Assembly: GCF_003935895.2 (NCBI RefSeq) | Contig: NZ_CP054058.1 | Location: 2,647,177-2,711,176, forward strand | Reading direction: 5' to 3' | Length of the DNA: 64,000 nucleotides | From: Scandinavium goeteborgense | Lineage (GTDB): Bacteria > Pseudomonadota > Gammaproteobacteria > Enterobacterales > Enterobacteriaceae | In this document: one piece after another, positions 54,888 to 63,951 of the stretch | Layout: each line of letters begins with the position of its first letter | Numbering within the stretch: the first letter of the stretch is position 1 | The notes under the pieces: generated by a model | The model's input: the letters and a program-made list of their open reading frames with translations, nothing else | Database searches by the model: none | Told to the model about the DNA's origin: nothing | Program-made: the position numbers and the translations under genes

Positions 54888-56924
54888 ATGAGTGAACTCA
54901 TTTCACATTCCAATAGCATCGAGTGGCGCTTTGAACGCCAGATCCTGCGCATCGAAACCTGGGGGCGCAACAGCCTGCGCGTCAGAGCCACCTGCGCACC
55001 CAATTTCACTGACGACCTTCAGGCGCTGCTTCCCGCCGAACCGTGTGCCGCAGAAATCACCTCTGGCGCCGAAAGCCTGACGCTGCGTAACGGCAACATT
55101 ACCGCCACGCTTAATCTGAAAGGCCAGCTGGCATTCTATAACCAGCGCGGCGAACTGCTGCTCGAAGAGATGTGGCGCCAGCGCTCGACCGTTGGGATTG
55201 GCTCCAGCGAAAAAGGCCAGGATAAATACGTCAGCGCCCTGAAGCTCGACGGTCGTGAATTTAAGCCGCTGGCGGGCGGAAAATATCAGCTGACCGTGCG
55301 CTTCGAGTCGCGACCTGAAGAGCGGCTGTACGGTATGGGTCAGTATCAGCAGCCATGGCTGGATCTCAAAGGCTGTACGCTGGAACTCGCGCAGCGCAAC
55401 TCTCAGGCCAGCGTGCCGTTTATGCAGTCGAGCCTCGGCTACGGCCTGCTGTGGAATAATCCGGCGATTGGTGAGGTGAGTTTTGCCAAAAATCAGACTG
55501 AATGGCGGGCCCGCGTCACCGGCGAAATGGACTACTGGATAACCGCCGCCGACAGCATCGTCGATATCACACGACAGTATGCGAAAGCCACGGGTACGCC
55601 CCCGCCTGCGCCTGCGTTCATCAGCGGCCTGTGGCAGTGTAAATTGCGCTATCGCACCCAGCAGGAAGTTCTCGACGTGGCGCGCGAGTATCGGCGTCGC
55701 AACTTGCCGCTGTCCGTGATGGTGATTGATTTCTTCCACTGGCCGAATCAGGGCACATGGTGTTTTGACCCGATTGACTGGCCGGACCCGAAAGCGATGG
55801 TCGACGAACTCAGCGCGTTGGGCATTGAGTTGATGGTGTCGGTCTGGCCGACGGTGGAAGCGCGTAGCCCGCTGTATCCGAAAATGAAGGCCAAAGGCTG
55901 GCTGGTCAGCAGCGAGCGCGGCGTGCAGGTCAATCTCGATTTTATGGGCAACACCACCTTCTTCGATGCCACAGATCCGCAGGCGCGGGAGTTCGTCTGG
56001 GAAACGGTGAAGGAAAATTATTACGATGTGGGCATCAAACTCTTCTGGCTGGACGAAGCCGAGCCGGAATACCGCGCCTACGATTTTGACAACTATCGCT
56101 ATCACGCAGGCCCGGTGTTGGAAGTCGGCAACCGCTATCCGCGCGATTTTGCCCAGGGTTTTTACGACGGTCTGAAAGCCAACGGCGAGCAGGATATTGT
56201 CAACCTGGTGCGCTGTTCCTGGGCCGGAAGCCAGCGCTATGGCGTGCTGGCCTGGTCGGGCGATGTACACTCCTCATTCCATGCCTTCCGTAACCAGATT
56301 GCCGCCGGGCTGAACATGGGGCTGGCGGGCATTCCGTGGTGGACGACCGACATCGGCGGTTTCCAGGGCGGTAACGTGAACGATCCCGCTTTCCACGAGC
56401 TGCTGATCCGCTGGTTCCAGTGGGCGGTCTTCTGCCCGGTGCTGCGCATGCACGGTTATCGCGAGCCGCAGATTCAGCCGCCGGAACGCTATCGCGACGG
56501 CATTCCGCAATGCAACAGCGGTTCACCCAACGAGCTGTGGAGCTACGGCGAAGCCAATTTCGACATCATGCAGCACTGGCTGTCGGTGCGTGAAAAACTG
56601 CGTCCGTATATTGATGCGCTCTATGACAACGCCCATCAGCACGGCGACCCGCTGATGCGTCCACTGTTCTGGCACTATCCGCAGGAAAAGCAGAGCTGGG
56701 AAATCGAGGATCAGTACCTGTTCGGCGAGGATTTGCTGGTGGCCCCGGTGATTCACGCCGGGCAACGTCAGCGCGACGTCTGGCTCCCGGCGGGCGCTAA
56801 TTGGGTGGCGCTCAACGGCGAACGTTATCGTGGGGGCGAACGCATCACTGTGGACGCGCCGCTCGAGACAATCCCGGTATTCATCCGGGAAGGGAGTCAA
56901 CTGGTCAGCGTCTTAACACGCTGA
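54888..56924 (+). CDS. GH31 family alpha-glycosidase (alpha-xylosidase YicI-like)
   Basis: 678 residues, cytoplasmic. Beta-sandwich N-terminal domain, a (beta/alpha)8 barrel with the catalytic nucleophile Asp in KLFWLDEAEPEY and the acid/base Asp in GVLAWSGDVHSSF, then proximal and distal beta domains. About 90 residues shorter than E. coli YicI (772). Neighbour of a YicJ-like symporter, the same pairing as yicJ-yicI, so alpha-xyloside or alpha-glucoside breakdown is likely. A large open frame on the opposite strand is a GC-rich shadow. Confidence 0.93.
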   Translation: MSELISHSNSIEWRFERQILRIETWGRNSLRVRATCAPNFTDDLQALLPAEPCAAEITSGAESLTLRNGNITATLNLKGQLAFYNQRGELLLEEMWRQRSTVGIGSSEKGQDKYVSALKLDGREFKPLAGGKYQLTVRFESRPEERLYGMGQYQQPWLDLKGCTLELAQRNSQASVPFMQSSLGYGLLWNNPAIGEVSFAKNQTEWRARVTGEMDYWITAADSIVDITRQYAKATGTPPPAPAFISGLWQCKLRYRTQQEVLDVAREYRRRNLPLSVMVIDFFHWPNQGTWCFDPIDWPDPKAMVDELSALGIELMVSVWPTVEARSPLYPKMKAKGWLVSSERGVQVNLDFMGNTTFFDATDPQAREFVWETVKENYYDVGIKLFWLDEAEPEYRAYDFDNYRYHAGPVLEVGNRYPRDFAQGFYDGLKANGEQDIVNLVRCSWAGSQRYGVLAWSGDVHSSFHAFRNQIAAGLNMGLAGIPWWTTDIGGFQGGNVNDPAFHELLIRWFQWAVFCPVLRMHGYREPQIQPPERYRDGIPQCNSGSPNELWSYGEANFDIMQHWLSVREKLRPYIDALYDNAHQHGDPLMRPLFWHYPQEKQSWEIEDQYLFGEDLLVAPVIHAGQRQRDVWLPAGANWVALNGERYRGGERITVDAPLETIPVFIREGSQLVSVLTR

Positions 56925-57031
56925 CCTTCGGGCAGACGCCCAAAAATAGGTGATTGTTATATAGGAGCCTGTTTATGCACGCTATTTAGCGTACAGTGAG
57001 CAGGCTTACTTTTTTTGGCAAGGACTCCCAA

Positions 57032-57478
57032 ATGTTTGACCCTACCCTGTTAATTCTTCTGGGGCTGGCGGCGCTCGGTTTAGTCAGTCACAACACCACC
57101 GTCGCCGTTTCTATTCTGGTGCTAATCATCGTGCGCGTTACGCCGCTGAATACCTTTTTCCCCTGGATTGAAAAACAGGGCCTGACGATCGGTATTATTG
57201 TGCTGACCATCGGCGTGATGGCACCTATCGCCAGCGGAACGCTGCCTGCGTCAACGCTGCTGCACTCGTTCGTGAACTGGAAATCGCTGGTGGCGATTGC
57301 GGTCGGGGTGTTTGTCTCGTGGCTCGGTGGACGAGGCGTGCAGCTGATGGGAACGCAACCGCAGCTGGTCGCGGGCCTGTTAGTGGGGACCGTGCTCGGC
57401 GTAGCGCTGTTCCGCGGCGTGCCGGTCGGGCCGCTTATCGCCGCCGGACTGGTCTCGATACTTATTGGGAAGGGGTAG
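57032..57478 (+). CDS. yeaL: DUF441 inner-membrane protein YeaL
   Basis: 148 residues with four to five membrane helices, nearly identical in pattern to E. coli YeaL ([36 protein letters not shown]). Function unknown. ATG at 57032 after AAGGA. Its end overlaps the convergent nimR by 17 bases. Confidence 0.95.
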   Translation: MFDPTLLILLGLAALGLVSHNTTVAVSILVLIIVRVTPLNTFFPWIEKQGLTIGIIVLTIGVMAPIASGTLPASTLLHSFVNWKSLVAIAVGVFVSWLGGRGVQLMGTQPQLVAGLLVGTVLGVALFRGVPVGPLIAAGLVSILIGKG

Positions 57479-58256
57479 CCAGCCCGCTGAGATACCGCCC
57501 CGGCGTCTGGCCTAATCCTTTGCGGAACATGGTAATGAACGCAGTGGTGGAGTCGTAGCCCAACGCATGGGCCGCCTGCTGCACGTTTTGGCCACGGATC
57601 AACAGCTGTAGCGCCAGGATAAGCTGCAGCTGATGCCGCCAGCGCCGAAAACTCAGCCCGGTCTCTTTCACCACCAGCCGGGCCAGATTGCGTTCACTCA
57701 TCGCGAAATAGCTCGCCCACTGCCCCAGGGTTTGCCACCCCGCCGGTTCCGCCTCCATCTTTTCCACCATCATGCGAATTTTCGGATGGGCAGAAACCGG
57801 CAGCTGGAGCTGTTCCTGCGGCTGCTGCGGCAGCTCGTCAAACAGCACCTGGATCAGCCGGAGCGTCGCCGGGTCTCGTTGCGGAGAGTCATGGCGAACC
57901 GCCAGATTGAGAATAAGCTCCCGTACCAGCGGCGAGATTTTCAACGTACAGCAATGCGCCGGTAACGCCGCCGCGCCGGGTTCGATAAACAGAAAACAGA
58001 GCCGGGCTCCCGGCGTCGCGCGGTTGCTGTGTGGCACCTGGCCGGGGATCCACACCGCATACTGCGGCGGCACCATCCACAGCGCATTTTCCACTTCACA
58101 GGTGATTGCCCCATGCAGAGCCAGGATCAGCTGGCCTTTGCGATGCTGATGCTCCGGAATGTACTGCTCGTCTTCCACAACCTGAACGCGAAAGGCCGCC
58201 GCAGCGTCGTGCTGGCTGTCGGGTTCATATCCCTCAAGCCCCAGTCCTGTCATCAT
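57462..58256 (-). CDS. nimR: AraC-family regulator NimR (YeaM)
   Basis: 264 residues. N-terminal cupin ([20 protein letters not shown]) and C-terminal AraC-type double helix-turn-helix ([33 protein letters not shown]...[26 protein letters not shown]). In E. coli NimR represses itself and the divergent nimT, which gives 2-nitroimidazole resistance. The 85-base divergent spacer here would hold its operator. Confidence 0.93.
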   Translation of the reverse strand: MMTGLGLEGYEPDSQHDAAAAFRVQVVEDEQYIPEHQHRKGQLILALHGAITCEVENALWMVPPQYAVWIPGQVPHSNRATPGARLCFLFIEPGAAALPAHCCTLKISPLVRELILNLAVRHDSPQRDPATLRLIQVLFDELPQQPQEQLQLPVSAHPKIRMMVEKMEAEPAGWQTLGQWASYFAMSERNLARLVVKETGLSFRRWRHQLQLILALQLLIRGQNVQQAAHALGYDSTTAFITMFRKGLGQTPGRYLSGLATPSQ

Positions 58257-58341
58257 TGCATTTGTCCGATATTAGCGATTATTTGTCATTTTAGCTTGAT
58301 TTCATCATGGCGAAAAACCGCTATCGTAATCGCACCAAAAT

Positions 58342-59541
58342 ATGACTGAAAACACCATGAGTACTGTGTCCATGACGACCCCTCGCCAGAACCTGCTTTT
58401 GATTGTGGGCATCCTGTTGATCGCCACCTGTTTGCGCGTGACGTTTACCGGTGCCGCCCCGCTGCTTGACAGCATTCGTGCCGACTATGGGCTGTCCACC
58501 GCCCAGACCGGGATGCTGACCACCCTGCCGCTGCTGGCATTTGGTCTGATATCTCCCCTGGCCGCCGGCGTTGCGCGCCGTTTTGGCATGGAGCGCAGCT
58601 TGATCGCCGCCCTGTTGCTCATTTGCGCCGGGGTAGCCGTGCGTTCATTACCCTCTTCCGGCCTGCTGTTCGTCGGAACCGCCATCATTGGCTGCGGCAT
58701 TGCGCTGGGGAACGTGTTGCTGCCGGGTCTTATCAAGCGCGATTTTTCCGGCCACGTGGCGAAAATGACCGGCGCATACTCTCTGACGATGGGGATTGCC
58801 GCGGCGGTAGGTTCCGCGGTGGTGGTACCGATTGCCATGAACGGCGCGGGATGGCACGGTGCGCTGCTGGCGCTGATGGCGTTCCCGCTGCTGGCGCTAA
58901 TAGTCTGGTTACCGCAGCTGCGAAATCACACGCCGGGCACGATGACCGGGGCGCGCAGCCTGCACAGCAAAGGCATCTGGCGTTCCGCACTGGCATGGCA
59001 GGTGACGCTGTTCCTCGGGCTTAACTCGCTGGTGTATTACGTGATCGTCGGCTGGCTGCCCGCCATTCTTATCAGCCACGGCTACAGCGAAGCGCAGGCC
59101 GGTTCTCTGCACGGCTTATTGCAGCTGGCGACCGCCGTGCCGGGGCTGCTGATCCCGCTGATGCTGTTTAAACTCAAAGACCAGCGCGGGATTGCCATCG
59201 GCGTGGCGCTGATGTGCTCTGTGAGCGCCGTCGGCTTTTGGCTGTTCCCGCAGCAGGCGATGCTGTGGACGCTAATTTTCGGCTTCGGCTGTGGCGCGAC
59301 GATGATCCTCGGGCTGACGTTTATTGGCCTGCGTGCCGGGTCTGCCCATCAGGCGGCGGCGTTGTCCGGGATGGCACAATCGGTCGGGTATCTGCTGGCG
59401 GCTTGTGGGCCGCCGGCGATGGGCCGAATCCATGACGTCAGCGGCGACTGGCATATTCCGCTGATTACAGTGGCCGTTCTTTCGATGGTGATGGCGGTGT
59501 TTGGTGGTTTAGCGGGACGTGACCGGGAAATTCACGGGTAG
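58342..59541 (+). CDS. nimT: CynX/NimT-family MFS transporter (YeaN)
   Basis: 399 residues, twelve helices. CynX/NimT subfamily of MFS (CLRVTFTGAAPLLDSIRADYGL at the start; GVARRFGMERSLIAALLL; LALGNVLLPGLIKRDF-like region). Probable exporter of nitroimidazoles or cyanate-like small molecules. The start is uncertain: ATG at 58342, 58357 or 58372, none with a clear ribosome binding site; the longest is given. Divergent from nimR. Confidence 0.92.
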   Translation: MTENTMSTVSMTTPRQNLLLIVGILLIATCLRVTFTGAAPLLDSIRADYGLSTAQTGMLTTLPLLAFGLISPLAAGVARRFGMERSLIAALLLICAGVAVRSLPSSGLLFVGTAIIGCGIALGNVLLPGLIKRDFSGHVAKMTGAYSLTMGIAAAVGSAVVVPIAMNGAGWHGALLALMAFPLLALIVWLPQLRNHTPGTMTGARSLHSKGIWRSALAWQVTLFLGLNSLVYYVIVGWLPAILISHGYSEAQAGSLHGLLQLATAVPGLLIPLMLFKLKDQRGIAIGVALMCSVSAVGFWLFPQQAMLWTLIFGFGCGATMILGLTFIGLRAGSAHQAAALSGMAQSVGYLLAACGPPAMGRIHDVSGDWHIPLITVAVLSMVMAVFGGLAGRDREIHG

Positions 59542-59550
59542 ATGTCAATT

Positions 59551-59604
59551 GCCCGGTGGCACGACGCTTGCGTTGGAGTTTCGTGCAACGACGTGCCGCC
59601 GGGC
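59551..59604. repeat. REP-type repeat after nimT
   Basis: GCCCGGTGGCACG and CGTGCCGCCGGGC form the outer arm (one mismatch), CGTTG/CAACG the inner arm. Lies between convergent nimT and the amidotransferase-like gene. Confidence 0.82.
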
Positions 59605-59609
59605 GAGGT

Positions 59610-60317
59610 TTAATTTGCAGCCGCGCGAAGAAACGCATGGACTAGCGGTGCCGGGCGCCCTGCCAGCGCGTTGCGCTCATGCTGGAACAGCGTGCCGACA
59701 AAGAACGGGTGCGTAACAAGTTCCACCGCGCGGATTTCACCCTCTTCATCCCAGCCGGTGACGCGCAGCGCGCCTTCGTCGAGTTCCGCCGCGAACGCCG
59801 GCGAAATGCCGTAGTTGCAGTGATATCCCTCTTCAATGCTGAGGCGGCCATAGGCTTTGGCGATCAGAGTGTTGGCGCGCAGTTCGATGGTGTCTGATTT
59901 TTCGACCAGCGAGCAGCTCAGCGGCGCGATCACCATGCGGCCTTCGGTATCCGTTTCGGCGTGTGCCGCATCACTCCAGCCCAGTACGTTGCGAGCATAC
60001 TCGAGGATAGCATGTTGGAATCCGCCGCAAGTGCCGAGGAAAGGAATGCTGTTTTCACGCGCGTAACGGATGGCGATCAACGCCCCTTCGGCATTGTTGT
60101 ACGGACTTGCCGGCACCAGCCAGATTGCGTCGTAGCCCGCCAGGGAGTCCGCGCTTTTAATGTCGGCGGTAGCCACCCAATCATAATCGGCGGTGAGTTC
60201 CTGAACGGCGGCGGCATCATCAATCGCCAGCGGGATCGCCTGATGCGCGATCACCTCGGGATTAAAATCGCCGACTAGTGCAATTCGTAGGGTTTTTTTA
60301 TTCGAATCGAGTTCCAT
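59610..60317 (-). CDS. CTP-synthase-C-terminal-like class I glutamine amidotransferase
   Basis: 235 residues, only the glutaminase half of CTP synthase. Nucleophile elbow FLGTCGGFQHAILEY with catalytic Cys, and His in VTHPFFVGTLFQHE. Some relatives of this stand-alone family carry selenocysteine at the nucleophile position; here it is Cys. No synthetase domain, so the ammonia acceptor is unknown. ATG at 60317 with AAGGA upstream; the longer frame to 60425 is rejected. Divergent from the DUF523 gene. Confidence 0.87.
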   Translation of the reverse strand: MELDSNKKTLRIALVGDFNPEVIAHQAIPLAIDDAAAVQELTADYDWVATADIKSADSLAGYDAIWLVPASPYNNAEGALIAIRYARENSIPFLGTCGGFQHAILEYARNVLGWSDAAHAETDTEGRMVIAPLSCSLVEKSDTIELRANTLIAKAYGRLSIEEGYHCNYGISPAFAAELDEGALRVTGWDEEGEIRAVELVTHPFFVGTLFQHERNALAGRPAPLVHAFLRAAAN

Positions 60318-60473
60318 GAAGGGTTCCTTATGCTGTGCAGTTTTCGGACTACATAAGGAACACCAGCCTACCGGGGTTTTGCACGCAGAACAATCCCCAG
60401 AATGTGCAGTTGGCAATCGTTTCATCTGTTCGCGGTTCGTATTACTCTTTTAGCGGGAAAATACGGAGCTGCA

Positions 60474-60974
60474 ATGAAAACGAAAATTCTGGTGAGTGCC
60501 TGTCTGATGGGACATCCGGTGCGCTATAACGCCAGCGCCAAAACCCAGTTGGGTGAGTTGTTGCATACGTTGAGGGCAGAAAACAGGCTGGTTATACACT
60601 GCCCGGAACTCGCAGCCGGATTACCGACCCCGCGCCCGTCGGCCGAAATTGTCGCGGGCCAGGGTGAACAGGTGATGGCAGGCCAGGCTCGCATTATCGA
60701 AAGCTCCGGGGCCGATGTCACCGCCCATTACCAGCTTGCGGCCTGGCTGGCACTCGAAGCGGCTCAACGCGCGGGCTGTTCTGCAGCGCTGTTAACGGAC
60801 GGAAGCCCTACCTGCGGGAGTACCGAAATTTATGACGGGAGCTTCAGCGGCAAAAAAATCGCTGGCAACGGCGTTGCCGCCGCACTGTTACGCCAGCATG
60901 GCATTACGGTGTTTTCACATGAGCAAATCCCGGCGTTGCTGGCCTGGATTAAGGAACAGGATGAAAAGGCGTAA
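60474..60974 (+). CDS. DUF523 family protein
   Basis: 166 residues. Cys-containing family motifs ILVSACLMGHPVRYN at the start, IHCPELAAGLPTPRP, and TDGSPTCGSTEIYDGSF; three conserved Cys suggest a metal or Fe-S site. Function unknown. ATG at 60474 with ACGGAG upstream. Confidence 0.88.
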   Translation: MKTKILVSACLMGHPVRYNASAKTQLGELLHTLRAENRLVIHCPELAAGLPTPRPSAEIVAGQGEQVMAGQARIIESSGADVTAHYQLAAWLALEAAQRAGCSAALLTDGSPTCGSTEIYDGSFSGKKIAGNGVAAALLRQHGITVFSHEQIPALLAWIKEQDEKA

Positions 60975-60988
60975 TCCTGTTAACCGTC

Positions 60989-61294
60989 TTACTCCGTGAC
61001 TTTTTCCAGCTCATCAGCAGGTATCGTATCAGGCGTTAGTGGCATCAGATGTTCAGGGCGAACAAATGAAAAACCCGACTGACCATCCGCCGACTGGACA
61101 TCCCCCGTCACCAGCCACAGCGCTCGCTGGGCCTCACGCGGCAGTTCAGTGACTACGCCGTTGACAGGGTTCAGGACGCGTTCGCCCGGCTGACACAGGG
61201 CAAACAGCGATACAGATTTGCCGATATTCGCCCGGCCTGCGGGCGTACGGGCCGCGATGATCATCGCCAGGGTGCCCGGTTTAAGCTGAAACAT
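60989..61294 (-). CDS. Hypothetical protein, family not recognised
   Basis: 101 residues, soluble. Beta-rich sequence (KPGTLAMIIAARTPAGRANIG, ERVLNPVNGVVTELP) resembling small SH3-like or phage-type accessory proteins. ATG at 61294 follows GAGAGCAGC. Convergent with the DUF523 gene with a 14-base gap. No function can be assigned. Confidence 0.65.
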   Translation of the reverse strand: MFQLKPGTLAMIIAARTPAGRANIGKSVSLFALCQPGERVLNPVNGVVTELPREAQRALWLVTGDVQSADGQSGFSFVRPEHLMPLTPDTIPADELEKVTE

Positions 61295-61362
61295 GCTGCT
61301 CTCACATACTCTGAAATTAAGATTAATCTTAACTTAATTGTATCCTGGAGAGCAGCGTGTTG

Positions 61363-61605
61363 TCACGACTGCTTATGATCCCGGCGATACAGGGTCCATT
61401 CGTCAATCACTTCTCCGCCAGGCAGTTTACAGTCTGAACGCACGCCCTGCGGGCTTTGCACGGGCACCGACGTGCCGCCTTTTTGCTGGCAGTACACCGC
61501 AGCAGGATTCGCCATGCCGATATTTGGCGGAGGTGGTGCATCGTTTTGTTCAGCGGTGGTGCAGCCTGCCAGTAGAATCGGCAGCAGTAATCCGGCATAT
61601 TTCAT
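61363..61605 (-). CDS. yoaF: DUF333 outer-membrane lipoprotein YoaF
   Basis: 80 residues. Lipoprotein signal with lipobox LLAGC (MKYAGLLLPILLAGC), then the DUF333 motif ANPAAVYCQQKGG and CKLPGGEVIDEWTLYRRDH. Matches E. coli YoaF, a predicted outer-membrane lipoprotein. ATG at 61605 follows AAGGAT. Divergent from dgcP. Confidence 0.92.
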   Translation of the reverse strand: MKYAGLLLPILLAGCTTAEQNDAPPPPNIGMANPAAVYCQQKGGTSVPVQSPQGVRSDCKLPGGEVIDEWTLYRRDHKQS

Positions 61606-61744
61606 TGATATAGCATCCTTTATGGGTGGCTGATTTGCCTTAATCTTCACTATTTCTTCATTTTAACTGCACTTTTGCAAATTAAATTAGGAGCGTTCTC
61701 GTTATGACCCGAGAACACATCATTCCATAATCAATACGTTTTTT

Positions 61745-61774
61745 GCCCCGTCTCCCCCGACGGGGCTTTTTTTT
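61745..61774 (+). terminator. Strong Rho-independent terminator in the yoaF-dgcP spacer with no upstream gene
   Basis: GCCCCGTC, loop TCCCCC, GACGGGGC, eight T. Oriented rightward, but no annotated rightward gene precedes it (61606-61744). It either ends a small RNA or attenuates the dgcP leader. An 8-codon ORF (MTREHIIP) with AGGAG upstream lies at 61704-61730. Confidence 0.85.
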
Positions 61775-61908
61775 GCCCAAGAAGTCTCGCATTCTCGCCT
61801 TTTCGATGTATAAAACTTGATGTATTCATGGTTTACTATTTTTAGATAGTCGATATTTTCAGCATAGCGTGCAGTTTTTGCCGTTACTTGCACGGGAGCT
61901 TTCAGGTC

Positions 61909-62916
61909 ATGTCAGATATTATTCTTGCCCGCGTCTCACAAACCCTCGCCACCGAACAATCACTCGAGAGCCTCGTGCGCCAGCTGCTGGAAATGCTGGA
62001 GATGGTGACGCACATGGAGTCGACCTATCTGACCAAGATCGATACGGCGACCCGTTTGCAGCATATCGTTTACGCCCGCAACAGCAGCGAGATGCAGATC
62101 CCGGAAGGCTTTGCTGTTCCGTGGGATGAAACGCTGTGCAAACGTGCGGTGGACGAACAGCACTATTTCAGCAATGACGTGGAAACCCGCTGGCCCGACT
62201 GCCATGCCGCGCAGGCCCTGGGGATCAGCACCTTTTTCACCACGCCCGTGCATCTGACCGATGGTTCGCTGTATGGCACGCTCTGCGCTTCTAGCCGCGA
62301 CCAGCACAGTTACAGCATTAACAGCGAACACGTGCTGCACCTCTTCGCCAGCCTGATTGCCCGGTATATTGAAAAAGAGTCACTGGTGACGCAGCTGCGT
62401 CAGGCCAACGAAGCGTTGATTACGTATTCCTACACCGATGCGCTGACAGGCCTCGCCAATCGACGCGCCGTGTATGAACATCTCGACATTTTGTTTGAGC
62501 GCGCGCGGGTGAACCAGTCACATGTCCTGGTGGCGTTTATCGATCTGGACGATTTCAAAGAAATTAATGACGTTCATGGCCATCAGGCCGGTGATGAATT
62601 TTTGATTCAGGTCGGCCAGCGGCTGGCCTCGGTGATGAGCGATGAAGATATCGTTGGGCGTCTGGGCGGGGATGAGTTTCTCGTCGCCTGTGAAATCACG
62701 TCCAGCGGGCAGAAAGCGCCGTTTATTGACCTGCTGCGCCGTCAAATCCGCGGCCACTATCTGCTGAGTGGCCACACGATTAATTATCCTGGAGCCAGCA
62801 TTGGCACCATCGACGTTAACCCGTATGAGCTGGACGCAGAAAGCGCCATTCAGGCGGCAGACGCTGCGATGTATCTGGATAAAAAAGCCCGCCAGAACGT
62901 GGTTGTCGCCTCCTGA
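61909..62916 (+). CDS. dgcP: Diguanylate cyclase DgcP (YeaP)
   Basis: 335 residues, soluble. N-terminal GAF domain (about 20-155; SLESLVRQLLEMLEMVTHMESTYL) and C-terminal GGDEF domain (about 175-335) with an intact active site RLGGDEFLVACE and DALTGLANRRAV. Makes cyclic di-GMP; E. coli YeaP is active. ATG at 61909 is the family start; an ATG 7 codons upstream is rejected. Confidence 0.95.
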   Translation: MSDIILARVSQTLATEQSLESLVRQLLEMLEMVTHMESTYLTKIDTATRLQHIVYARNSSEMQIPEGFAVPWDETLCKRAVDEQHYFSNDVETRWPDCHAAQALGISTFFTTPVHLTDGSLYGTLCASSRDQHSYSINSEHVLHLFASLIARYIEKESLVTQLRQANEALITYSYTDALTGLANRRAVYEHLDILFERARVNQSHVLVAFIDLDDFKEINDVHGHQAGDEFLIQVGQRLASVMSDEDIVGRLGGDEFLVACEITSSGQKAPFIDLLRRQIRGHYLLSGHTINYPGASIGTIDVNPYELDAESAIQAADAAMYLDKKARQNVVVAS

Positions 62917-62952
62917 TACGCCCGCGATAGCGCGGCGTTCAGGCATCATCAC

Positions 62953-63213
62953 TTATTGGTCGCGGTCAGGCTCTAACAGAATGAATCCCAGCGGAATGGA
63001 GCACAGCAGCGTGAAAACGATGCTGTACACCAGCACCATCGCGCCCTGCATGATGAACATCGAATTTGACCAGACGTGATACGGTAAATCGTACTCCTCG
63101 ACCACTCCGCCAAATGTGGCATGTCCCACAAGCGCCAGCGCGATGACAAAGATGGCGGCAACCGCCAGAATAAAGCGCTTTCCGTTCTTTGTTTTAAATT
63201 GTTCCAGCTGCAT
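62953..63213 (-). CDS. Small two-helix membrane protein, family not recognised
   Basis: 86 residues. Basic N-terminus (MQLEQFKTKNGKRF), two long helices (ILAVAAIFVIALALVGHA and GAMVLVYSIVFTLLCSIPLGFILL) separated by an acidic periplasmic loop. ATG at 63213 chosen; the frame extends to 63255 without a better site. Convergent with dgcP. Function unknown. Confidence 0.7.
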   Translation of the reverse strand: MQLEQFKTKNGKRFILAVAAIFVIALALVGHATFGGVVEEYDLPYHVWSNSMFIMQGAMVLVYSIVFTLLCSIPLGFILLEPDRDQ

Positions 63214-63492
63214 TACAGACTTCTCTGATGGGATTTTCCGGCGCAGTTTTAACATTAAATTAACCCGGCGGATATCTGTTTTTCGTTCATAACTGTACGG
63301 CTGCTCTTTTTAGCAGCGAATGCCCCTGACAGCCCTTCTCGCCCGCCCTCCAGGTAAAGAAAAACAGAACCCAGGTGGGTGTTTTATACTTAAGCATTGT
63401 GAGGCTCGCCTCGCATTCTTTTGACTCATCCCGCTATACGCACCTCGGTTTAGGCCGATGAATTCACGCAGTGAACAGTGAGGAATGACATT

Positions 63493-63888
63493 ATGAGTTT
63501 ATTCGACCAGGTGGCAGGCATGCTCGGTGGTAAGGACGGACAGGCTGGCATCTATCAGGCGATACTAACGTGGATTAACGAGCAAGGCGGCGTCACCGGC
63601 CTGTTGGCAAAATTTCAGCAGGGAGGATTGGGTTCGGCGATTGAATCCTGGATAAGCACCGACACCAACCATCCGGTATCGGGTGACCAGATTACGTCTG
63701 TGCTAGGTTCGCCTGCCATTGCGGATCTCGCGGCTAAACTGGGCATCGACACGCAAAGTGCGTCAAACCTGATTGCCGAGCATTTGCCAAAAGTCGTCGA
63801 TACGCTTTCACCCGATGGACAGGTTAATCAGCAACAGGACCTGTTGTCTGAAGGCATGGGACTGCTGAAAGGTAAGCTTTTTAGCTGA
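63493..63888 (+). CDS. YidB-like DUF937 protein
   Basis: 131 residues, cytoplasmic, mostly helical. Matches YidB in YQAILTWINEQGGVTGLLAKFQQGGLGSAIESWI, DLAAKLGIDTQSASNLIAEHLPK and the ending GLLKGKLF. A paralogue of E. coli YidB outside the usual gyrB-yidA context. ATG at 63493 with GAGGA upstream. The 280-base region before it (63214-63492) has no gene; it holds a TTTTTAGCAGC-type AT/GC boundary but no clear promoter. Confidence 0.88.
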   Translation: MSLFDQVAGMLGGKDGQAGIYQAILTWINEQGGVTGLLAKFQQGGLGSAIESWISTDTNHPVSGDQITSVLGSPAIADLAAKLGIDTQSASNLIAEHLPKVVDTLSPDGQVNQQQDLLSEGMGLLKGKLFS

Positions 63889-63911
63889 CGAAGTCCCTGA
63901 ATGACAGGCAT

Positions 63912-63935
63912 AAAAAAACCGCCCATTGGGCGGTT
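63912..63935 (-). terminator. Rho-independent terminator for the leftward gene at the window end
   Basis: On the minus strand AACCGCCCA, TGGGCGGTT then seven T. Confidence 0.88.
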
Positions 63936-63951
63936 ATCTGGACAATCAGTT

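Noticed and set aside
54903-56270. 455-codon open frame on the minus strand inside the GH31 gene
   Set aside because: It lies wholly within a strongly supported glycosidase gene, in the frame where high-GC codons rarely give stops, and has no recognisable motif.
59610-60317. Selenoprotein with an in-frame TGA
   Set aside because: The nucleophile codon encodes Cys (GTCGG context); no in-frame TGA or SECIS-like hairpin is needed for the frame.
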